Positions 45,865 to 55,490 of a stretch of DNA of 64,000 nt are shown one piece after another. This stretch comes from Beverwykella pulmonaria (lineage: Eukaryota > Ascomycota > Dothideomycetes > Pleosporales > Melanommataceae), in the NCBI GenBank assembly GCA_001599595.1, contig BCHH01000010.1:789359-853358 (forward strand), given 5' to 3'. The notes under the pieces were generated by a model. The model did no database searches. It had not been told where the DNA came from and saw only the letters and a list, made by a program, of their open reading frames with translations. Position 1 is the first letter of the stretch. The number at the start of each line of letters is the position of its first letter. The translations under genes were made by a program, and so were the position numbers.

Positions 45865-45995
45865 TGTAAGCTGGAGGGCGGAGGAAGAGGTGTCAAGATG
45901 TGTATTGTATGTGATGTATGTACAGCTGATATATATATGACGGACTGATTAGTCAGTGGCATATCCACGTGACATTATGGTGTCCTCGGCTTACA
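45865..45995 (-). repeat. 5' LTR of the copia element
   Basis: 131 bp, identical to 40627-40757; followed by TGTTT at 45996-46000, the right copy of the target duplication. Confidence 0.95.
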
Positions 45996-46000
45996 TGTTT

Positions 46001-46551
46001 TGAATCGGTAACTCGGTCCAGAAATCTTAAGTATTACACAGCTAGTTAGGAATAGTTGAGACCAACTAGAACGATAGAAATGGAAAGTGAGATATATCGA
46101 TGCTTGATTGTTTCTGTTGGTCTCACAGGGCTATTGCAATAGCAATGGGTGGGTTCTAAGCAAAGTATTGATTCGTGTATGTGTCTATCTGAGATGAGGC
46201 TCAGGAGGTTGTATCATCCCTTTGCCGCCAAGCATAGCTAGCGTCTCATGTGATCACGACATCACCACGTGATCACCACGTTCGATATATATTCCAACAG
46301 TTTCTAAGACTGAGATGACTCCTTCGCTACTAAAAACAGCAGAATGGTCTTTTGTATGTGTTGAGACAGTTCTAGAATGCAGGTAAGTGAGAGATGCGAA
46401 CGAACCTATGCGGCCCATATATTTCCAAAGCCTCACCAAGGAGGCTCTATTCCGTGGCTCTACGTAGAGCAGCCATGTCAAACCGTAGAACGCCAGTCCA
46501 GTTTCGCCAAATCAGGTTTTCACAATGAGGCCTAGAGCTATTCCTTCCGTC
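46001..46551. other. intergenic, no gene seen
   Basis: 3' flank of the hypothetical gene at 46552-47409. A minus-strand frame at 46254-46481 has no recognisable sequence. Confidence 0.35.
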
Positions 46552-47409
46552 TTAGCTCCGATCTTTGAGCTTCCTCCAAAGCTCTCCATCATCTGCACGC
46601 CTTATCAGCGTCGACACACCGTTAGAGGGTTGAGCAGAGGAGTACTCTACTCCACAAGAGCCACGATCGAGGGCAAGTGCATTGAGGCCCCAATGCAGTT
46701 GTTCCGACGCATCTGTTGGCAGACTCGTTCTATTTGCGCTAGCCAGCGGAAGGCTCACAATATTATTGTTCGACGGGCACAAAGCGAGAGAAAGCGAGTC
46801 CAACTCGGCGGCGAACTCCATATCCTCTTTGCTTGCCTCAACTGCCGAACAAAAGTTGCTAGGTCGCGTCTTGGCTTTGAGCTCCAGCTGATAGATTTTG
46901 CGGTCTCCCGAATACTGTGCTTCGAGTCGACGGTACTCGTCGTACCATTGGTCATACTGTTCCTTCGTCATCTGGTCCATGGGCGGATACATGGCATTGT
47001 GTTGAGCTTCGCGCTGGTTCCAGATATTATTCGCTTCTTGTTCGAAACACTCGTGGCAGTAGAAGGGGACATTGGAGGCATTGGTAAGTGGATCAAGACA
47101 GTTGGAGCCGCAGTCCTCCACGAGATCCGTCCGGATACGGTGCGAACAAGATAATTGGTGGTAGAGACGGCCACGACAGGGCACGAAGCGTTTCGTCCTT
47201 GGGTCGGTCGAAGATGTGGTTAGTGGCGCTTGAATAGTAGGTTGAGTAGCGATAGGTGGTTGCTGCCCGGTGTTGTTCAGGTCAGTGCTCCTAGTCCAGC
47301 CAAAGCGACACGCGGTAACGAGTTCTGCGTGGTTCATCGTGTCATTGGAGAGGTGTGAGTGGGTAGAAGTGGGCCGGACAGCCCGGAAAGATTCGTTGGA
47401 GAAGTCCAT
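46552..47409 (-). CDS. hypothetical fungal protein with Cys/His cluster
   Basis: Single exon, 285 aa, ATG at 47409. The N-terminal 70 residues are Ser/Thr/Asn-rich and probably disordered. Residues about 74-125 hold a cluster that could bind zinc: PCRGRLYHQLSCSHRIRTD, then EDCGSNC, then VPFYCHECFE. Next comes an acidic-aromatic helix (QYDQWYDEYRRLEAQY), then a low-complexity C-terminus. I know this pattern only from unnamed ascomycete proteins. No catalytic motif, signal peptide or membrane helix is seen. Composition is like the neighbouring genes, so it is probably real; function unknown. Confidence 0.7.
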   Translation of the reverse strand: MDFSNESFRAVRPTSTHSHLSNDTMNHAELVTACRFGWTRSTDLNNTGQQPPIATQPTIQAPLTTSSTDPRTKRFVPCRGRLYHQLSCSHRIRTDLVEDCGSNCLDPLTNASNVPFYCHECFEQEANNIWNQREAQHNAMYPPMDQMTKEQYDQWYDEYRRLEAQYSGDRKIYQLELKAKTRPSNFCSAVEASKEDMEFAAELDSLSLALCPSNNNIVSLPLASANRTSLPTDASEQLHWGLNALALDRGSCGVEYSSAQPSNGVSTLIRRADDGELWRKLKDRS

Positions 47410-48221
47410 GATATATTGACGATGCCAAGACTAAGGTTAAACGAGGGCGTCAGCGAGCTGTTGCCTTCCGCGTTGGTTGGGCGCGGTCCTCGGTGCAAGA
47501 GAAAAAGTACTTGGTAAGACAGCGGTAACAGTATAAGAGGATCTTTTTTGTACAGGTGATTACTCGTGTGGTGAAAAATGCTGCATTGTGTATACAAGCG
47601 CTTCCAAGATGATGTCGTGTAACCTGATTAACTGGTAGCGCCGCAACTGCTTGCAAGAGGACTCCGGTTAGGCAAGAGTATCATATTTGAGGGAGAAGCG
47701 ATAGTGGTGACCGTTTCTAGTGGTTATGAGCGCGAATGAGGAGCGTGAAGTCGTCTTTTGCTGGGGAGGAAGTGGTGAAGAGTGAACCAGGTTGACGCGA
47801 AGGCGTTTCAAGTCCGAGCGGATGAGGCGAAGCGAAGCACGTCCGTCGAAGCTTCCAGCGTCGTCCACCCAATTCAGCGTCCTATGTCATAAGTTTGAGG
47901 AAATCACGGTTTCGCGTTTGTCGGTGCGTCTTTCGGGACATGAAAAGATGCTTGGAAAATGGGGTGATAACTCGAAGTCCGAGGTCGAAAGCATTATGCA
48001 CCGCAACAGCATCGGGGTCCGAGCGTAGGTGGCAAATAACGTGAGAACAAAGCGACTTTCACAATGTTGAGCGTAACCAATCAAATTCAAAACAACTTTC
48101 CCAAGGTTGTCTCTACTTAGGTACTTATAGTGCGATAGGCAGGCAAATATTACCAGATAGCGTGCAATAAAGTCCTTATCCTTGGAATGCACAAAACCTT
48201 TCAAATCCACACAAGATTCCT
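47410..48221. other. intergenic, no gene seen
   Basis: Upstream region of the hypothetical gene and 3' flank of the transporter gene. Nothing coding is supported. Confidence 0.4.
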
Positions 48222-50087
48222 TCACACTAAGAACCTGAATCCATGCTCTTGCGCAACCCCCGGCACCGCATTGATGGCCCCTTCCACGTGCTCACCTCTA
48301 TCAAGCTTCTTATTCAGCCTGCTCAGAATGATCCGCATAATGGCTGCCATAATAATTGCCAAAGCGGCAGTCGCGCAATCAACGCTCAAAGGTAGAGTCA
48401 GGTTAGGTTGCACCTTGCCCTTGGGCTGCGGATACATATAGCTTGCGTAGATGGAGCTGGTGTTCGAGATTGCGTTGATGAAGGCTAGAGCTGCGGCGCG
48501 CTTAGCAGCCGGACGTGGGAGAGAGTTGGAGATCCAGACGAGTGCTACAACATAGCCAGTGTATACGCCAGGCACCATCAACATCATTGCGACGTAACGT
48601 GGAGCAACTGAGTGTGTGGCCGCTGCCAAGATGAAGGCGAAAACACCGACGCAGAGAGGCAGTACAATGTGAAAGAAGCGTTCGCCGGTTCGATCGGCGT
48701 GCCAGGCGTTGGCATAAGTGGTGATGACCGCGAGTACATACGGTGGAGCTGTGAGCAGAAGCGTCTCCACGTTGCCGTAACCCAGAGTCTTCACGACCGT
48801 CGGGAAGAAGTTGGTGACAGATGCTGAAGAGACGATGGCCAGTAACAACACCATGAGAACCCATGTCTTGATGTCCAGTAGAGCCAACTTGAGGCCATGG
48901 AAAAAGGACTGCGATTCAGATGACGTCCAGTCATCTTCACCAACGTCCTCTTGTAGGCGGTAGACGGCAAGTTGGCGTTCTTCTTCGGTGAGCCAGGTCG
49001 TCGTGCGCGGGAAATTGGGCAATACGAAAAAGGCTGCGAAAGCAATGACGACGGTGATGATGCCTTCAAAAGGTTAGAGAGTGTTTGCCAAGGACTAAAA
49101 TTAAAATATCTTACCTTCAAGGATGAACACCCAGCGCCATGCACGAAGTCCCTTCGTGCCATTCATGTTACTCGTGATTCCAGCTGTAACAAGACCTCCA
49201 AAAGCCCCAGAAACAAGGGACCCAGAGTATAAGACGGCAGTCCGGAATCCAAGCTCTTTTCTTGTGTACCAAGAGGATAGATAGAAAAGACAGCCTGGGA
49301 AGTAGGCAGCCTCTATAAATCCTAGGAAGAAGCGACATGCTACAAGGCCGCTGAAGTTTTGGCATGCTCCAGTTGCGCCGGATATTATCCCCCAGATAAT
49401 CATACAGGTTGGGAGGTAGATGGCTGGTCGGCCCGTTTTATTCAACAAAAGGTTGGAAGGGACTGCATTGAACAGTTAGCATTGGCCCTCAAAGTATGCC
49501 ATGGAGACCATACTTTGCATAATGATGTATCCGACGAAGAGAATCGATATGATAGTCTGGCTCAAATTAGTTCCATGATACCAACCAAATAGTAGATAGA
49601 CACGTACTTGATACTGCGTACTCGACAAGTCAAGCTCATCTTGCAACCCAGCCAATCGCACAGCCGCGATGTTGTTCCGATCAAGATAATTCATGATGTA
49701 CATTAAAATAATCATAGGAAGCAGCCTCGTATCGATCTTCTTCCTCAGCTTATTCTCGGCCTCAATTCTAGCCTCTTGAGACATTGCAGCAATAAGCGGT
49801 GGAGGCTCCAGCTTCGAAGTCGATGGGCCGTGGCCTGGCTCAGTCGTACTCGGGATCCCATCGTCCGAGATGTGATCGGCCTTTACCTTTGTGTCGATGT
49901 CTAAATTCATCGTGCTGGAGGAGGAGGACGATGACGCGAAGGTCCCGTAGCCAGGTTCCTGTGCTTGGGGGGAAATCAGAGGTGTGTTATCTGCGAAGCG
50001 GATACGAAGGCGGAGAGAGGAGAAGACGAAAATGGCCGTCAAGAGGGGTGAACGAAATAGCTTTATACAAGCAAGAGATCGGAGCAT
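48222..50087 (-). CDS. major facilitator transporter, Dal5/anion:cation symporter family
   Basis: Four exons, complement(join(48222..49063,49115..49462,49514..49556,49608..50087)), 570 aa from ATG 50087, or 511 aa from ATG 49910 (MNLDIDTK), which fits the family length better. The three introns are all 51 bp. Marks of the allantoate permease (Dal5)/nicotinate (Tna1) group: RKKIDTRLLPMIILMYIMNY, LDRNNIAAVRLAGL, the family signature IMQIPSNLLLNKTGRP, then GACQNFSGLVACRFFLGFIE, YLSSWYTRKELGFRTA, FPRTTTWLTEEERQLAVYRL in the central loop and ANAWHADRTGERFFH in the second half. About 12 membrane helices are expected. Members carry vitamins, allantoate, ureidosuccinate or other organic anions with H+; the substrate here cannot be read from sequence. 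The C-terminal tail is hydrophilic. Confidence 0.9.
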
Positions 50088-51335
50088 GGGTATGATTGAG
50101 TTACGGCACAGAATTTAAAAAGTCTAGTCACGTACATGTACCGCCAGCCAGGATACCACCAGGTTTCCGGGCACCTGGCTGCTCACCGCTGCTGCTTGCC
50201 ATATGATGGCTGTGGAGCTCGCTGATCAGACTTGTCCACTTTCTGGATGCCTCGGACTTTGATGAGCCTGAAGAGGCAATAGAGGGGTGGTGACGGAAGT
50301 GCCGATGGAACAGCGGCACGCTTGCGTGGTTGTGGTGAACGGTGGATAAAGTGGTTGGCTAGAGGCGGCAGGTTGGGCAGGATGAGCGGCCCGCCCCAGA
50401 CGGTGGGTTGGAAATCCGGGGTTTACCACCGGCGTACTTGGACGCACGCTTAAACCCACAAATTTATGAACACTTTCAAAGAAACAAGATGAAATATCGA
50501 GTGCAGCGTACAAGACATGCGAAGTAGGGATCGTATTGATGCGGTTGTCTGTACTTGGCGTCGTTTTACGCCGCTGGCTTGAAGCTACAACGCTTTAGAA
50601 AGCTTAGCATCAACGGCGGGTTGACCTCCAAGCCCAAGAATGTGTTGCTAACCAAAGCAGTCCTGGAAAATGCACTAGGAAATGCAGCTATACCATACAC
50701 TGTTGAGTATTTATTAGAAAGAGATATGTTTTAGACGCGTCCCTCTTTCCAGTTTCTTTCCAATTCCGCCCACCCGTTCGATTCAATGCCAATCCCCAGA
50801 TAGGAAACCACTAGTCCCAATATATATTAACCATCCTATTGAACCGCCTCCGCAAAACACTAGGTTCCCATCCCATCCATCACATCCATCCCATCGTGAA
50901 CCACCTCTCCCAAATCTCCAATCCTCTGACCTTCCTTTACCCTCACTACTTGGCCTTACGAGATCTCGCACCCCTCATCTGCGCACCACTGCCTAATCTT
51001 GGTTTCCTGTCGATCCTGCCAAGTTCGCGATCATGACGCAAGCCCAGAGACCACATCAACCGCGTAGCTCGTCACTCCCACAGCGCCAACATGTATGAAG
51101 CCGAATTCCCGCGTGAGGCTGTGTACTACGCTCTCTTGCGGTGTCTTCTTCCGACGTGGAAATTGTATATCAAGAGCTGGGCGATTCCTCGTACTTCACA
51201 TGTTGATATACATAGCATAATCACGCCTTCCCACTTCACTGCATAGTATATTTTGGCAGCTACGATAGGATATCGTCAGACTGCATCGATCCTTTCTCCT
51301 CTCCCCATAACCGGTTGCCCATACGCAACGTCAAG
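50088..51335. other. intergenic between divergent genes
   Basis: Upstream regions of the transporter gene (minus) and the GH128 gene (plus). Small CATCC-type repeats occur around 50868-50895. A minus-strand Ser/Pro/Thr frame at 50128-50513 looks like chance. Confidence 0.4.
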
Positions 51336-52292
51336 ATGTACACTATCCTCGCTTTCCTGACCCCCAGCCTCATCCTAGCACAACCCTCCAAACGCGGCAT
51401 CGCCTACCTAGGCGACGCACACAGCTCGGACAACTCCCTCCTGCTCTCCACCGCCTCCCCATTATCTTGGTACTACAACTGGTCGCCCTACCCTTCCACG
51501 CAACAAATCCCCTCTTCACGCCTTGAATTCACACCTCTAATCCACGGCACCGACGACGCATCTAACCCCACAACCAAAACCGCAATAAACAACCTCCCTA
51601 CATCCTCCAAGCACCTACTCAGCTTCAACGAGCCAGATGGTACTACGGATAGTGGAGGGAGTAGTATCAATCCTGAAGATGCGGCCAAGGCATACATTGA
51701 ACATATTGCATCGTACCGAACGGGAAATGGTAGGAATTGGAATATTTCGCATCCGTCTGTGACGGGCTCACCGCGGGGTTTAGAATGGCTAAAGAATTTC
51801 AATACTTCCTGCTACGAAATCGACAGCGAAAATGGATGTCCAACGGACTTTATCGCCGCACACTGGTACGGGGCCTTTGATGGACTGAAGGGCTGGCTCG
51901 GCAGTCTTGATGAGTTTTATAATGGAAATCGGTCGGGTGACGAGCCCAAGTTGAAGATATGGGTGACAGAGATGGCGCTGCCGCAGGCGGATGCGAAAGC
52001 GACAGTAGCGATGATGAATGAGACATTGCCGTATTTGGATGGGCTGGATTATGTAGAGAGATATGCCTGGTTTGGGGCTTTTAGGTCGCAGGATGCAAAT
52101 GAGTGGACTGGGGACGGGGTGGCATTGTTTGGTAATGACGGCGCGCTGACACAGTTGGGAGCGCTGTATTTAAATGGGAAGGAGGGGGAGAAGGGGCAAG
52201 GGGAAGAGGGTGCTGCGAGTGGTCTTTGTGCGAGCAGTGGGCTAGTAGTTTCGTTACTGATAGGTGCTGTAGTGCTAGTTAACTACTGGTAG
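51336..52292 (+). CDS. secreted GH128 endo-beta-1,3-glucanase-like protein, probable GPI anchor
   Basis: Single exon, 318 aa, ATG at 51336 (an upstream in-frame TTG is not a start). Signal peptide about residues 1-15. The fold is the glycosyl hydrolase catalytic core of family GH128 (Pfam PF11790), which cuts beta-1,3-glucan: RGIAYLGD at strand 1, LSWYYNWSPYP, FTPLIHG, LLSFNEPD with the proton-donor Glu99, AAHWYGAFDGLKGWL, KIWVTEMALP with the nucleophile Glu212, and ERYAWFGAFR. After residue 280 come a Gly/Glu linker and a hydrophobic tail (LVVSLLIGAVVLVNYW), fitting a GPI-anchored wall enzyme. Expected role: remodelling the fungus's own wall glucan, or feeding on fungal/algal glucan. Confidence 0.9.
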   Translation: MYTILAFLTPSLILAQPSKRGIAYLGDAHSSDNSLLLSTASPLSWYYNWSPYPSTQQIPSSRLEFTPLIHGTDDASNPTTKTAINNLPTSSKHLLSFNEPDGTTDSGGSSINPEDAAKAYIEHIASYRTGNGRNWNISHPSVTGSPRGLEWLKNFNTSCYEIDSENGCPTDFIAAHWYGAFDGLKGWLGSLDEFYNGNRSGDEPKLKIWVTEMALPQADAKATVAMMNETLPYLDGLDYVERYAWFGAFRSQDANEWTGDGVALFGNDGALTQLGALYLNGKEGEKGQGEEGAASGLCASSGLVVSLLIGAVVLVNYW

Positions 52293-52654
52293 AAGTGATA
52301 TCCCGAATGCAATCTTTAGATACGTTGCCTTGAATTCCTTCACACTGCTCGCAGTGAATTTCTTCACCATGTTCTGTGGCCATTGAAATGGAGATGGGTG
52401 TTATACTGATCGCACTGCATACAGCAAGCTCAAAATCACGCCAACACAGAGACGGCAGGCGATGAAAGTAGACCGTGGCCCAATGGATTTTTATCGACCT
52501 GACACCGGATAAAGTGAAGCCCCATTCATGCCGGGGCATGCGAGATGATGTGGAAAACCCCTATGATTCACTCGCTCATTGACTCCCATACCGTGCCTCA
52601 TGTCCGCGCCGTAGTCCTCTTTCCCTAATATCCGCACTTCCTTCTCCTAGCCTT
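52293..52654. other. intergenic, convergent 3' regions
   Basis: 3' flanks of the GH128 gene and RPL17. Nothing coding is supported. Confidence 0.45.
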
Positions 52655-53521
52655 CTACGATGAGGTGATGGCGCGGCGGGCAGCGCTGCCACGCTGCCTG
52701 GAGTTCAGTCGGACGGCGGCAGATGAGGGGCCCTTTGCAACGGTCTCCTCGCCCTCGGTGAGGATCAACTCGATGTGGCACGGGTTCGACATGTAGGGGT
52801 TGATCTAGAGGTTGGGATCAGCAAACTATCCCCGTGCAGTAAGACAACGCAACATACTCTTCCGTGGGCACGGTAAGTGCGTCTCCGCTGCTTGGGTGCC
52901 TGGTTGACCTGGATGCGCTTCACGATCAGAGTGCTGGTGTCAAGACCCTTGGTATCGGCGTTGGCCTCGGCATTCTTGAGAAGACCGAGAAGGAACTCGG
53001 CGGACTTGACGGGCCAGCGGGCCTTGGAGACACCAAATGCCTTTCCTGTAACCATTTGCGTCAGCCATGTTTCCTTGAACACATTCGACTATGAATGCCA
53101 TGCATGTGTTTCCTTTCCCCGCAGAATCCACCTCTTGAGAGATCTCATATCCAATCTCCAGGATTTCCACAGTGTACGGGGAGTTTCAAGACTCACCCTG
53201 CGCGCATCGACCAGTGCTGCCAGCATATCGCCTCATAGGAACAGCCTCCTTGTGCTCCAAGACATTCTCGAGGTAGGTCACGGCGCGACCGAGTTTCCAG
53301 CCGTTGATTGCCTGTGCAGTCTCGCGGGTGTTCTTGAAGGAGACGCGAAGGTAGCTGCCGCGAGCCCGGGCGGACTTTGCGTTGTCGATTTCTACAGCTG
53401 CGTATCGGACCTGGAGGGGAGTTGGTCAGTCTTGAACTACCATAGAATTTGATGCTGCAAATTGCAAGAATTGCAACCATTCTTATAGGCTATTGCGATG
53501 CGCAGGAGATTAACGTACCAT
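52655..53521 (-). CDS. RPL17: 60S ribosomal protein L17 (uL22)
   Basis: Four exons, complement(join(52655..52804,52858..53045,53197..53410,53519..53521)), 184 aa. Exon 1 is only the start codon ATG, followed directly by the donor GTACGT; the next exon begins with the Val codon of [10 protein letters not shown]. Other introns are 151 and 53 bp. uL22 lines the peptide exit tunnel of the large subunit. Marks: [112 protein letters not shown] and [18 protein letters not shown]. The ATG-only exon means the start context is decided by splicing. It is divergent to NOP1 across a 251-bp region. Confidence 0.96.
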
Positions 53522-53772
53522 CTTGTCGTGTGGGCGTGGATGAGCTGTTGTTAGTGAAGTTGTTGGTCAAGCGAAGTTGCAAAAATGGATTGTGTGCCAG
53601 GCAAAACGTCGGCCCGACAATCCACGCTAGTGCTAACATGGGTTGGTGCGAACGAAAAAAAATGGAAAGAGCTTTCTAACCTCGAAGCTCCAAACCAGCT
53701 CCTCCAACATCACTCACGCGCAAAGCACCCATACAACGACCCCGAAATAAATACGAAAAAGCCATTGGAGCT
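53522..53772. promoter_or_regulatory. shared RPL17/NOP1 divergent promoter
   Basis: These 251 bp separate the start codons of two ribosome-production genes on opposite strands. The middle has a near-palindrome GTCGGCCCGAC at about 53611-53621 and an A-rich run (GAACGAAAAAAAATGG) near 53650-53664. Joint control is likely from the layout; which factor binds is not known. Confidence 0.6.
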
Positions 53773-54854
53773 ATGGCATTCACACCCAGAGGCCGTGGAG
53801 GAGATCGGGGCGGCGGTCGCGGCGGCAGTCGTGGAGGCTTTGGCGATCGAGGAGGACGAGGTGGTGGCCGAGGTGGATTCGGCGACAGAGGTGGCCGTGG
53901 AGGAGGACGAGGCTTCGGCGATCGCGGAGGCCGCGGAGGTGGACGTGGACGAGGTGGCGATCGAGGACGTGGTGGAGCCAGAGGTGGTCGTGGTGGAGCA
54001 GGCGCGAAGGGTGGACAGTAAGTCAATTCGTTCGAACCTCTTATAGATTCATGCTAAAAAGCTTTGTAGGAAAGTAATTATTGAGCCCCATCGTCACCCC
54101 GGCGTCTTTGTCGCTCGCGGCAAGGAAGATTTGCTAGTCACCAAGAACCTCACACCCGGCGAGTCCGTGTACGGCGAGAAGCGCATTTCTGTTTCCAACA
54201 CCCAGACTGGCGATGAAGCTGCTACATCTACCGAGTACCGCGTGTGGAATCCCTTCCGATCCAAGATTGCCGCCGGTATCTTGGGTGGTATCGACGATAT
54301 CTACATCAAGCCTGGCTCGAAAGTTCTGTACCTCGGTGCTGCGTCTGGCACATCCGTGTCTCACATTGCCGATATCGTAGGGCCTGAAGGCACTGTCTAT
54401 GCTGTTGAGTTCTCGCATCGCTCAGGCCGTGATCTGATCAACATGGCGACACACCGAACGAACGTCATTCCCATTGTTGGTAAGTCATTCCCAATCTACG
54501 GGAAGAGCTCGTCCTCCACAGTTAGGTTCTAACAGTCTCACAGAGGACGCCCGTCACCCCCTGAAATACCGCATGCTTGTTGGCATGGTTGACTGTGTCT
54601 TCGCCGACGTTGCCCAGCCCGATCAAGCCCGTATCGTCATCCTCAACGCCCAGAACTTCCTCAAGGTCGGCGGCGGCGTGCTCGTTTCCATTAAGGCCAA
54701 CTGCATTGACTCCACCGCTGCGCCCGAGGCCGTCTTCGCATCGGAAGTGAACAAGCTGAGGGAGGGCGGCATCAAGCCCAAGGAGCAACTGACCCTGGAG
54801 CCTTTCGAGAGAGATCACGCCATGGTGTCTGGCATCTACCAGAGGTCTACGTAG
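53773..54854 (+). CDS. NOP1: fibrillarin, rRNA 2'-O-methyltransferase
   Basis: Three exons, join(53773..54017,54070..54479,54544..54854), 321 aa; introns of 52 and 64 bp with GTAAGT donors. Fibrillarin is the methyltransferase of box C/D snoRNPs in the nucleolus and uses S-adenosylmethionine. Residues 1-82 are a GAR domain of RGG repeats, normally arginine-methylated. Then [34 protein letters not shown], the SAM-binding motif [42 protein letters not shown] (catalytic-site Asp), [16 protein letters not shown] and the end [17 protein letters not shown]. All parts are intact. It is the divergent partner of RPL17. Confidence 0.97.
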
Positions 54855-55490
54855 ATGCTACCGGTCCGTGCGTGCGTTTTGAGTTTGTGCGTTATTTGAA
54901 TGACGGAGATGAGTTTATATCCGTGTGTATCTCCACGGTAGTTGGCGTTCTTCGGCGCTGGAGGTGTGGGTATTGTCAATGGAAAAAGCAGTTCTACATT
55001 CAATCGTTCCGTTCAGTGACACCAGTGATGTGCAATGCCACGATCTTCACGCATGCTCGATTAATGCTGGCACATGGCAAATTTTGAACTGATGTAACCA
55101 TCTGTATCCTTCTAGAAACAACCGACCATGATGTTATAGGTCTTCGAAGTAAGTCCAACCAAAAATATATAATCGCAGAAAGGAAACCCGAGGGTATACT
55201 CGATTTGCCATACAACCATCCCATCCCATCCCATCCCATTCCACCCTGAGAACGCCAATGTTGCAACACGCTAAACAGTTAAAGAAAGAATAAATAAAAA
55301 AGGAAAAAAGAGGGAACCTAAGTGTGTCAGACTGAGCTGAACAAGTGAATTGATCAATGGTGACAAAGGAAAAGAAGCGAAGGGGGATATCAAGACAAAT
55401 AGAAAGTAAGGTAAATAGCCAACAGGGCGGTCTGTGGTATGTGGGTAAAGATAGTCAAGCGAAGATCGATATGCACCGCCGTTTTTCTCG
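54855..55490. other. intergenic, short CATCC repeat
   Basis: Convergent 3' flanks of NOP1 and the next minus-strand gene. A (CCATC)-type repeat of about five units lies at 55217-55240. Nothing coding is supported. Confidence 0.45.

Larger units (their letters stand above)
40627..45995 (-). mobile_element. Ty1/copia LTR retrotransposon, full length, coding region dead
   Basis: 5,369 bp with two 131-bp LTRs (40627-40757 and 45865-45995) that I find identical base for base, TGTAAGC...GCTTACA ends, and a 5-bp target duplication TGTTT. It reads on the minus strand: 5' LTR at right, primer-binding site at 45854-45864, gag-pol 45779-41016, a purine run (CTGAGGGGGG) at about 40759-40770, 3' LTR at left. 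Domain order gag - integrase - reverse transcriptase - RNase H places it in copia. Identical LTRs and an intact duplication mean a recent insertion, yet the coding frame has many stops (see the gag-pol entry). Two undetermined bases (41073-41074) lie inside. Confidence 0.95.

Noticed and set aside
50128..50513. Minus-strand Ser/Pro/Thr-rich frames upstream of the transporter
   Set aside because: No start context, splice or motif; they look like chance frames in the divergent promoter region.
52655..52740. Apparent frameshift in the last exon of RPL17
   Set aside because: A recount of the AAAGGGCCCC run showed the frame is intact and ends at TAG 52655-52657.
53585..54046. Glu/Val-rich plus-strand and Pro/Arg-rich minus-strand frames over the start of NOP1
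   Set aside because: They are shadow frames of the RGG-repeat coding region of fibrillarin.
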